Shown piece after piece: positions 27,501 through 33,309 of a stretch of 62,290 nt of DNA (the stretch's first letter is position 1; each line of letters starts with the position of its first letter). The notes under the pieces are model-generated. The model saw only the letters and a program-made list of their open reading frames with translations, ran no database searches and was not told the DNA's origin. This DNA comes from Verrucomicrobiota bacterium (GTDB lineage: Bacteria > Verrucomicrobiota > Verrucomicrobiia > Limisphaerales > J093). The DNA is taken from the NCBI GenBank assembly GCA_012517065.1, contig JAAYVR010000264.1, positions 1-62,290 of the forward strand, read 5' to 3'. A program made the translations under genes and the position numbers.

Positions 27501-29211
27501 CCAGATAGATATCGAAACGTTCACCGTCACCAACGCTTCTGCAAATGCCACGAACGCAAACCCGGACGCAAACCACACCGCCGCGCCAACTGCATCGGAA
27601 CAGCAGTTCAATGACCCTGCAGTGTGGGACGTGATTTCACGTGGAAACGCGCGCGCTGTCCACCACATCGAATCCCCGGCAATGATATCACTCTGCCGAA
27701 TGTGCAACGTGCGCGACATCGACACTCTGATCGCCGTGGTGAGCGTCATACGGCCGGGCGCAGCAAACGAAGACAAAAAACGCGAGTTCGCGCGCCGTTG
27801 CCAGGGACTGGCCGCGCCGGTCTATGCGCACCCTTCAATCGAACCGTGCCTGCGCAGCACGTTCGGACTCGTCGTGTACGAAGAGCATATTCTGCAAATC
27901 TGTGAAGCGTTCGCGGGCCTGTCCGCCGGGCGAGCTGACGTGCTCCGACGCGCACTGGTCAAAAACAAAATGGACGTCGTGGCGGAATTTGCAGATGAGT
28001 TCGCCGCCAGCGCTCGGCAGTTGGGAAGGACCGAGTCAGAAATACAGCAGGTGTGGGAACTTTTGATCGGATTCCACGGCTACGCGTTTTGCAAAGCACA
28101 CAGCACTGCCTATGGCGTCGAGGCATACCAGAGCGCGTGGCTCAAACGGTATTTCCCCGCAGAATACATGGCGGCCGTGTTGACAAACGGAAAAGGGTTT
28201 TATCAGCCCCTTGTTTACGTGCTGGAATGTTGGAGGCTTGGCATACCGCTCTTGCCGCCGCGCGTGAACGAGCCTGGACCGGCTTTCACAGTGGTCGATA
28301 TCGACCACGGTCTTGTGAAAGAACCGCCCAGGAACGGCGAGTCATCGCCCCGTCATCCAAACCCAACAGCCGGTTCGCCTCAGCCGCGGAAACGCGCAAT
28401 TCGCGTGCCGGTAACCCGCGTTCGTGCATTAACCCAATCAACTCAGGAGCGGCTGCTAGCAGAACGCGCCCACGCACCGTTCCGGTCGATTGCTGATTTC
28501 TACCTTCGCGTCAGACCCGACCCGGCAGAAATGGAAGCGCTGATCCGCGTTGGCGCGTTCGATGGCTTTGGCGTCGGTCGATGTGAACAGTTCTGGGAAT
28601 ATCAACGGCTCAAGGCTCGCTGGGGCGAGGGAAACAGCATCGGCCAGGGCTGGTTGATCCCCCCGGACGGCACCTGCCCAGCCACAGGTAACCCAGCCAA
28701 CAGCCCGGACAATCCCGATGCCGGCCAAAAGGCGTTCCAGGCAAGCGCACCCTTGCACCTGCAAGAGCCCACGCGCATCCAACAGCTCAGATGGGAAGTC
28801 GAGTTGCTCGGGTTCCCTGCAAGCGGCCACCCGCTCGATTTGTACCCGGACGTCGCGTGGAACACATACTGCCCAATATCGCGAACAGGCGAGTTCGTCG
28901 GCCAGGAAGTCACATTGTGCGGATTGGTGATCGAAGACCGGGTCCATCAACAAACAACCGGTGAACCGATGAAGTTCCTCACCCTGGCAGACCGAACTGG
29001 AATCCTCGAAACAGAGCTGTTCGCATCCACGTACAAAACCTATGGATTGGCAACCGTTCGGTACCCCGTGCTTGAAGTAAGCGGGCGCGTCGAAACATTC
29101 GAGAACGGGCGCGGCTTTACCTTGCGCGTCCTGCGCGCAGGTCCACCGCGTCTGCGCAGTAAACGACACACAAAATCCGATGGAACATTTCAACCATCGC
29201 TTCGCTGTTGA
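24565..29211 (+). CDS. Fused Y-family (DinB-like) and C-family (DnaE-like) DNA polymerase
   Basis: One uninterrupted 1548-residue frame joins two polymerases. Residues 1-390 are a Y-family translesion polymerase with the catalytic set kept: D16 in HLDADAFFA, and D109 and E110 in CSLDEGYVDL. Helix-hairpin-helix LPGVGPRTAERL and a little-finger region follow. Residues about 418-1540 are a DnaE-type alpha subunit. The PHP start VVRSHYSFLNSTLSPE has lost most metal ligands (CDYGNLHG replaces TDHGNLYG). The palm motif is PDIDIDF (780-786), preceded by TRGSAADSLVCYCLGI, with KLDILAQGGLAVM downstream. An OB-fold lies near 1440-1535. Low-complexity inserts fall at about 990-1015, 1252-1276 and 1369-1390. 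It follows lexA by 30 bp. Known mutasomes use separate ImuB and DnaE2, so this single chain may be a self-contained SOS mutasome. Confidence 0.93.
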   Translation: MDEALTKFTRPVVHLDADAFFAAVEQAADARLRGRPVVVGGERRGVVVSASYEARRFGIHPPMPTARARKLCPKLIVLPGDFEKYEQFSQWMFSYAYDFTPDVEICSLDEGYVDLRGVRRPPIEVAATIRDAIRKALKISVSEGIGNNKLVSQIASKLRKPAAFECVLPGRETEFLHPLPNRWLPGVGPRTAERLNTAGLVLIRHIAAVPTAWLALLVGHTAPQLKQFANGVDDRPVVPASVPAESYSKQHSFDQDQTDEPYVAAVLRQMADTLFAQARADGKSIRTMTVRVRYNDRAEDHATESLPEPTDLETDVYNRLDLLLRRAWRRRVSLRAVSLKLSNLYQSFHVGVLQFDRADQKRGAQRRLADVVDRLRAEHGHAVLLRGHDFILKTGEPNANLPESHGRNPRRNGTEKLPLPLPLVVRSHYSFLNSTLSPEAIVAWARRRGLSAVAICDYGNLHGAVEFSFAARAAGLKPVLGVEMVVDGHPLWLYVENASGYANLCRMISAHTPDAKPQCATRQRLAECGTQGLIGVSRDPTLAALFPGRFYRALTCDADFRDYAAHKGCLPAVPVAPVHYEKPDDRLKFNILQSIRTLTLLQQPHPEKLMSGNHHFDLPAGFAEAIEHQPELVKHTWEIAERCNFALAPGKPQFPDFTPPDGSAPGAFLRTLVLQGLKQRYGERGAMTREGSMVPPAKLRQQAEEELAMIHTVGYEEYFLVVWDLLQTCRARGIQWITRGSAADSLVCYCLGISNVCPIRFDLYFRRFLNPDRMALNKLPDIDIDFPHDRKDDVLDILFAKYGRERCAVVGGFSTFHARSAFAEVAKVLGVAERDVRRFTERFPWSFSSFGDSPTNSHIQNWAGTIEHTTSVRLKELLRTNPECADLPIDEEPYSTALEIAEFLEGIPRYPKMHPCGVVLSRQPMHELTPTFVSQKGYPTTHFDMDAVEAIGLVKLDILAQGGLAVMRDVTSALQTRGVQIDIETFTVTNASANATNANPDANHTAAPTASEQQFNDPAVWDVISRGNARAVHHIESPAMISLCRMCNVRDIDTLIAVVSVIRPGAANEDKKREFARRCQGLAAPVYAHPSIEPCLRSTFGLVVYEEHILQICEAFAGLSAGRADVLRRALVKNKMDVVAEFADEFAASARQLGRTESEIQQVWELLIGFHGYAFCKAHSTAYGVEAYQSAWLKRYFPAEYMAAVLTNGKGFYQPLVYVLECWRLGIPLLPPRVNEPGPAFTVVDIDHGLVKEPPRNGESSPRHPNPTAGSPQPRKRAIRVPVTRVRALTQSTQERLLAERAHAPFRSIADFYLRVRPDPAEMEALIRVGAFDGFGVGRCEQFWEYQRLKARWGEGNSIGQGWLIPPDGTCPATGNPANSPDNPDAGQKAFQASAPLHLQEPTRIQQLRWEVELLGFPASGHPLDLYPDVAWNTYCPISRTGEFVGQEVTLCGLVIEDRVHQQTTGEPMKFLTLADRTGILETELFASTYKTYGLATVRYPVLEVSGRVETFENGRGFTLRVLRAGPPRLRSKRHTKSDGTFQPSLRC

Positions 29212-29281
29212 AGTGACAGAAAAACGTGGCGCGGACGAATGACGATGAATGGGCGTCTTGCCCAATCCCGTTGATGCCAAG

Positions 29282-29346
29282 CCGGGAATCTCACCGCCTG
29301 ACCAACTAAAGACACCCAAAGCGTCATTCCGGTGAGATTACCTGGT
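29282..29346. repeat. Family-d single hairpin repeat, copy 3
   Basis: Arms CCGGGAATCTCACCG and CGGTGAGATTACCTGG enclose a loop GACCAACTAAAGACACCC that closely matches the loop of the copy at 8950. Confidence 0.75.
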
Positions 29347-29358
29347 TCGGGCCCAATC

Positions 29359-29508
29359 ATGACAGGGCAGAAAAATCAAGGAACATTGACGACGGTGGCG
29401 GAAATACCGTTGGCGGAAATATCGGTGGCAGAAACATCGCTGCCAGAAATATCAATCGCAGAAAAATCAGTGGCAGAAGAATGGGGTTGGCCTGATTCTC
29501 GGCATTGA
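29359..29508 (+). CDS. Possible 49-residue peptide with pentapeptide periodicity
   Basis: A short frame starting ATG 29359 runs through a 15-base tandem repeat and would encode units such as AEIPL, AEISV, AETSL, PEISI, AEKSV and AEEWG. The pattern resembles the alternating hydrophobic rhythm of a designed-looking helix or coil, not the A(D/N)LXX pentapeptide-repeat fold. No ribosome-binding site is clear, and the minus strand is also open here. Coding status is doubtful. The feature is mainly of note for the repeat. Confidence 0.25.
   Translation: MTGQKNQGTLTTVAEIPLAEISVAETSLPEISIAEKSVAEEWGWPDSRH
29394..29485. repeat. 15-bp tandem repeat, about six units
   Basis: Units such as GTTGGCGGAAATATC, GGTGGCAGAAACATC and GCTGCCAGAAATATC follow head to tail without gaps, with a constant GC-(A/G)GAAA core and drift elsewhere. 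It lies between the polymerase and the arsenic island. Confidence 0.85.
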
Positions 29509-29648
29509 GGCAGGCAGTCACTTGACGCATGAACAATTTTTCTGCCCCGCGTTTTTCCACCTCCGGAGATTTCAAATCAGCTTTATCGCTTGACGCGCCG
29601 TCATTCAGGGTCTAGTCTCATTTCGACATTTGGCGAAACAACAATGTG

Positions 29649-30011
29649 ATGCGCGAGTTCATGGCCATAACAAAAGCGCTGTCCGACCCCAACCGGGTAC
29701 GGATGCTACTTGCGCTGCGCGGACGCGAGTTGTGCGTCTGCCAAATCACCGAATTGTTTGGCTTGGCTCCTTCAACGGTGTCAAAGCACCTGTCCGTCCT
29801 GCACAACGCAGGGCTTGTTCGGTCCAGAAAGAACGAGCGATGGGTGTACTACAGGTTGCCGGGTCAAGGTGCACCGGTGATGGCGCGTGAAGCGCTTAAT
29901 TGGGTGTGCAAGTCCCTGGGCGGAAGTGAAGAGGCCACTGCAGACCAAAAGCGATTGAAACAGATATTGAAGATGGACTTGTCTGAAATCTGTCGTCGGC
30001 AATGCCAATAA
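29649..30011 (+). CDS. arsR: ArsR/SmtB-family metalloregulatory repressor
   Basis: A 120-residue winged-helix repressor that senses arsenite (or a related soft metal) and controls the genes that follow. The motif ELCVC (28-32, C29 and C31) at the start of the recognition region is the classic As(III)-binding site of ArsR proteins. GLAPSTVSKHLSVLHNAGLVRSRK is the DNA-binding helix and wing, and WVYYRL the beta-hairpin. The ATG at 29649 is preferred over an adjacent GTG at 29646. A further cysteine pair near the C-terminus (C(K/R)-type WVCKSL and EICRRQC) might add ligands. arsM begins 114 bp downstream. Confidence 0.93.
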   Translation: MREFMAITKALSDPNRVRMLLALRGRELCVCQITELFGLAPSTVSKHLSVLHNAGLVRSRKNERWVYYRLPGQGAPVMAREALNWVCKSLGGSEEATADQKRLKQILKMDLSEICRRQCQ

Positions 30012-30124
30012 GTCGAGTGGTGCAGGTGGTACGGGATGCCACGCATTTCCGCTTTATCAGGGAACAGCCGGGTCATGATCTCCAGATCAAGACGGATAAA
30101 CAGAACGTTGGACAATGCTGTACT

Positions 30125-30994
30125 ATGAATGACGCAAAGAAACAGATCATACGCGATCAGGTCCGCAAAGGTTACGCCCAAATTGCCACAACTGCATCCT
30201 CCTGCTGCGGAACCACTGGTTCATCTTGTTGCGGGTCCGTTGCTCCGGACAATCTCGCGCAACAAATCGGCTATTCCACCGAGGACCTCGCCAGCCTCCC
30301 GGACGGCGCCAACATGGGATTGTCGTGCGGCAACCCGAATGCCCTTGCAGCCCTGCAGGCGGGAGAGGTCGTGCTCGATCTCGGCAGCGGCGGTGGGTTT
30401 GACGTTTTCATCGCCGGGCGCAAGGTCGGCCCCACAGGCCGCGTTATTGGGGTGGACATGACGCCCGAGATGATCTCGAAAGCGCGGCGAAATGCGGAAT
30501 TGTACCGCCAGCGAACCGGCCTCGACAACGTCGAGTTCAGGCTCGGCGAAATCGAACATCTGCCTGTTGCGGACGCCACTGTTGACGTTGTGATCTCGAA
30601 TTGTGTCATCAACCTTTCGCCGGACAAACCGCAGGTCTGGCGCGAGATTGCCCGCGTGCTGAAACCGGGAGGTCGTGTGGCGGTGAGCGATCTGGCACTC
30701 CTGCAACCACTGCCACCCGCAATCGTCGAAAGCGTCGCGGCAATGGTCGGGTGCATTGCTGGCGCAGCGCTGGTGAGCGAAACCGAGCGAATGGCGCGTG
30801 AAGCGGGTCTGGTTGACATCGTGCTCACTCGCCGATCGGACTATGTGGAGAAGATGGCCGATTGGCAGGACCCGTTGTACAAGCAGATCGCGTCGCATCT
30901 TCCGCCCGGAACGAAGCCCGGCGATTTCATCACGAGCCTCGAGATTGCCGCGCGCAAGCCCGCTCCAAGCCGTTGTTGTTCAAGAACCACCTGA
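30125..30994 (+). CDS. arsM: Arsenite methyltransferase
   Basis: A SAM-dependent enzyme that methylates As(III) to mono-, di- and trimethylarsenicals. The 289-residue protein starts at ATG 30125; the open frame to 30002 overlaps arsR and is not conserved-looking. The SAM site is VLDLGSGGGFDVFIA (83-97). The three cysteines that bind arsenic in characterised ArsM proteins are at comparable places: C68 in GLSCGN, C160 in ISNCVINL and C210 in MVGCIAGA. N-terminal CC pairs (27-28, 35-36) are typical extras. It lies between arsR and acr3 and is surely part of the same detoxification unit. Confidence 0.95.
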   Translation: MNDAKKQIIRDQVRKGYAQIATTASSCCGTTGSSCCGSVAPDNLAQQIGYSTEDLASLPDGANMGLSCGNPNALAALQAGEVVLDLGSGGGFDVFIAGRKVGPTGRVIGVDMTPEMISKARRNAELYRQRTGLDNVEFRLGEIEHLPVADATVDVVISNCVINLSPDKPQVWREIARVLKPGGRVAVSDLALLQPLPPAIVESVAAMVGCIAGAALVSETERMAREAGLVDIVLTRRSDYVEKMADWQDPLYKQIASHLPPGTKPGDFITSLEIAARKPAPSRCCSRTT

Positions 30995-31034
30995 CATCAT
31001 CACGAATCACGTATCACTCATCACAAACTCATCC

Positions 31035-32141
31035 ATGAACAAACCCATCACCTCAACTCCAACTGTCGCGCCCAAGCGCTTGAACTTTTTCGAGCGCTAC
31101 CTGTCGCTCTGGGTCTTGATCTGCATGGTCGTGGGGGTGGCGCTGGGCAAACTGCTGCCGGGAACCGTCGCTGCCTTGAGCAGCCTCGAGTTCGGCAAGG
31201 GTTCTCAGGTCAACATTCCAATTGCGGTGCTCATTTGGCTGATGATCTACCCGATGATGCTGAAGATCGACTTTGGCTCATTGGTTGGCGTCACCAAACG
31301 CCCGAAGGGATTGCTCGTGACACTGTTTGTCAACTGGCTGGTCAAGCCGTTCAGCATGGCGTTTTTTGCGTGGGTATTCCTGCACAACGTGTTTGCCGCA
31401 TGGATCGATCCGGAAACAGCCCGCAATTACACCGCAGGTCTGATCATCCTTGCTGCTGCCCCCTGCACGGCAATGGTGTTTGTCTGGAGTTATCTCACCG
31501 ACGGTGACCCGGCCTACACACTGGTTCAAGTGGCTCTCAACGATCTGATCATGCTTTTCGCTTTTGCACCCATCGTGATGTTTCTGTGCGGCGTGGCCAA
31601 CGTGGTCGTGCCCAGCAAAGTGCTCATCACCTCGGTCGTAGTGTTCATCGTGATCCCGCTCGTGGCGGGTTATCTGACCCGCTCCAGCCTCCTGAAAGCG
31701 CGGGGCGCGGAGTGGTTCGAGAAGACCTTCCTGCCGAAGTTCCATCCTGTCACCGTGGTGGCGCTGCTGGCCACCCTCGTGTTGATCTTCGCCTTCCAAG
31801 CAGAGAATCTGACCACGAAATGGTTCGCGGTCATTCTGTTGGCCGTGCCGATTCTGGTGCAGGTTTATTTCAATTCGAGCCTGGCCTACGGCTTGATGTG
31901 CCTGTTCAAGGTGCCGCACAACGTGGCCTCGCCCGGCGCGCTCATTGGCGCGAGCAACTTCTTCGAGCTGGCGGTTGCTGTGGCAATAACGCTGTTTGGT
32001 CCGGGGTCGCCTGCGGCACTGGCATGCGTAGTGGGCGTGCTCGTTGAAGTGCCAGTCATGCTCTCAGTCTGCAAGGTCTGCAACGCCACTCGCAGCCGGT
32101 ATCAGGCAAGACTGCTGGCCAAACCGTCTTTGGGTTCGTAG
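31035..32141 (+). CDS. acr3: ACR3-family arsenite efflux transporter
   Basis: A ten-helix inner-membrane carrier that exports As(III) using the membrane potential. The 368-residue protein starts MNKPITSTPTVAPKRLNFFERYLSLWV at ATG 31035. The hallmark AAAPCTAMVFVWSYLTDGD contains the essential cysteine (C144). PMMLKIDFGSL and SLAYGLMCLFKVPHNVASPGALIGASNFFELAVA are also typical. It follows arsM by 40 bp. The last 200 bp of this gene are duplicated 760 bp downstream (32711-32928), a scar of a recombination that placed a defence segment between acr3 and arsC. Confidence 0.95.
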   Translation: MNKPITSTPTVAPKRLNFFERYLSLWVLICMVVGVALGKLLPGTVAALSSLEFGKGSQVNIPIAVLIWLMIYPMMLKIDFGSLVGVTKRPKGLLVTLFVNWLVKPFSMAFFAWVFLHNVFAAWIDPETARNYTAGLIILAAAPCTAMVFVWSYLTDGDPAYTLVQVALNDLIMLFAFAPIVMFLCGVANVVVPSKVLITSVVVFIVIPLVAGYLTRSSLLKARGAEWFEKTFLPKFHPVTVVALLATLVLIFAFQAENLTTKWFAVILLAVPILVQVYFNSSLAYGLMCLFKVPHNVASPGALIGASNFFELAVAVAITLFGPGSPAALACVVGVLVEVPVMLSVCKVCNATRSRYQARLLAKPSLGS

Positions 32142-32262
32142 TTCAGGCTTTAGCGTGTCCGGTGAGAGCCGCGCTGCACTTCGGGCAAACCAGCTTTGGC
32201 CTCGAGCAGCCAGACGGTTTCACCACTTGCACTCATCCGAGCAGAAGTGCAAAATCCCGGCA

Positions 32263-32361
32263 ATGGCGGCCAAGACGTGCTAGGAAATCAAAGACACACT
32301 CCGACCACTTTACGTTGAAGACGCCAGCCGGTGGTCGGTCGGCTTCAGCGGCTTCAAAGTA
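32263..32361 (+). pseudogene. Fragment resembling the start of a DndC-like PP-loop sulfurtransferase, copy 1
   Basis: The plus-strand frame reads MAAKTC, a stop (TAG), then EIKDTLRPLYVEDASRW followed by SVGFSG. In DndC/PAPS-reductase-like proteins the segment LYxxDxxxWxVGFSGGKDS leads into the ATP-binding PP-loop. Here the loop itself is damaged (SGFK). A second, also broken, copy lies at 33178-33309. The assignment rests on this short motif only, so it is tentative. It would fit a lost phosphorothioation or related defence gene. Confidence 0.4.
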
Positions 32362-32429
32362 ACAACGACTTCGTTGCCTGTTGACGAAATCAATCGTCAG
32401 AACAACCTGTCTGCGGTATATTTGCTCGC

Positions 32430-32696
32430 ATGAACGGACCAACTGAAACCGCCTACCGTTACATCACGCGCCAGCCGGGCGTGCGCGGCGGACACCCCAT
32501 TGTGGCCGGCACGCGCATCGGCGTCCACGATGTGATCGGCCTGCTGCAGACGGGCGAAACGGTGGATAGCATTGTCGCTCGCTGTTTTCCCAACCTCACC
32601 CGCGCCCAGGTCTATGAGTGCCTCGCTTATTACGAGGATCATCGAGGCGAAATTGACGTGCTGGTGGCGCGTCAGATGGCCGAGTCCACGTCGTGA
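32430..32696 (+). CDS. DUF433-family antitoxin
   Basis: An 88-residue helix-turn-helix protein: YITRQPGVRGGHPIVAGTRI, then GVHDVIGLLQTGETVDSI and FPNLTRAQVYECLAYYEDH. This is the DUF433 pattern, known as the antitoxin partner of PIN-like DUF5615 nucleases. Its last codons overlap the start of a toxin-like frame in the GTGA arrangement usual for such pairs, but that toxin is truncated after seven residues. The antitoxin itself looks intact and may now be an orphan. Confidence 0.88.
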   Translation: MNGPTETAYRYITRQPGVRGGHPIVAGTRIGVHDVIGLLQTGETVDSIVARCFPNLTRAQVYECLAYYEDHRGEIDVLVARQMAESTS

Positions 32697-32893
32697 AGTT
32701 TCTCTTCGACGCGAGCAACTTCTTCGAGCTGGCGGTTGCTGTGGCAATAACGCTCTTTGGTCCGGGGTCGCCTGCGGCACTGGCATGCGTAGTGGGCGTG
32801 CGTGGTGGCGTGCTCGGCTCGTTGAAGTGCCAGTCATGCTCTCAGTCTGCAAGGTCTGCAACGCCACTCGCAGCCGGTATCAGGCAAGACTGA
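32693..32893 (+). pseudogene. Truncated DUF5615-like toxin joined to a duplicate of the acr3 3' end
   Basis: The frame starts GTG 32693 with MKFLFDA, the usual opening of DUF5615 PIN-like toxins (MKFLFDANL). It then continues directly with SNFFELAVAVAITLFGPGSP, which is internal ACR3 sequence. The breakpoint is at about 32711, where both sources share GCGAGCAAC. A 17-base extra segment shifts the acr3 frame further on. The toxin is certainly non-functional. Confidence 0.85.
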
Positions 32894-32928
32894 TGGCCAA
32901 ACCGTCTTTGGGTTCGTAGTTCAGGCTC
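32711..32928 (+). repeat. Duplicate of the acr3 3' end
   Basis: Nearly identical to 31950-32149, with two or three substitutions and a 17-base addition (near CGTGGTGGCGTGCTCGG). The direct order of the acr3 tail and the following PP-loop-like segment is kept in both copies. Confidence 0.92.
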
Positions 32929-32931
32929 TAA

Positions 32932-33066
32932 CCCGGAAATCTCACCGGTCACCCCCTCGGATTCGCCCGTGCCTTTAAGCCGGTGAGATTTCCGGGGCCC
33001 GCATATTCCTTGGTTGCTTGAAGACACCCGTTTCGCAGACTGCTCAGGGTATGAAATATGCGGGCT
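32932..33066. repeat. Double-hairpin repeat (family d), copy 4, with a readable empty site
   Basis: First hairpin: perfect 17-bp arms CCCGGAAATCTCACCGG and CCGGTGAGATTTCCGGG. Second: GCCCGCATATTCC and GAAATATGCGGGC. The related copy of the flanks at 32149-32160 lacks the element (GGCTTTAGCGTGTCC). The occupied site reads GGCTCTA, element, CTAGCCTGTCC, so the element is about 132-135 bp and is bounded by a duplicated CTA. Confidence 0.88.
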
Positions 33067-33177
33067 AGCCTGTCCGCTGAGAGCTGCACCGCACTTCGGG
33101 CAAACCAGCTTTGGCCTCGAGCAGCCAGACGGTTTCACCACTTGCGCTCATGCGAGCAAAAGTGCAAAATCCGGGCG

Positions 33178-33309
33178 ATGGCAGCCAAGACGTGCCAGGA
33201 GATCAAGCACACACTCCGGCGACTTTACGCTGAAGACCCCAGCCCGTGGCTGGCCGGCTCCAGCCTGTTTCGGCGCAAGACAATCACCCTCCGCACTACC
33301 AATGGCTAA
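33178..33309 (+). pseudogene. Fragment resembling the start of a DndC-like PP-loop sulfurtransferase, copy 2
   Basis: Reads MAAKTCQEIKHTLRRLYAED followed by PSPWLAGSS and then unrelated residues. The surrounding 33066-33290 is homologous to 32150-32360. The frame is open through the region where copy 1 has a stop, but the PP-loop does not follow. A minus-strand CxxC frame (VCPKCGAAL) is also shared by both copies. Confidence 0.4.

Noticed and set aside
32842-33141. Minus-strand frame with a zinc-ribbon-like VCPKCGAAL
   Set aside because: The CxxC is shared by both duplicated segments but there is no start or extended domain, and part of the frame runs through a family-d repeat.
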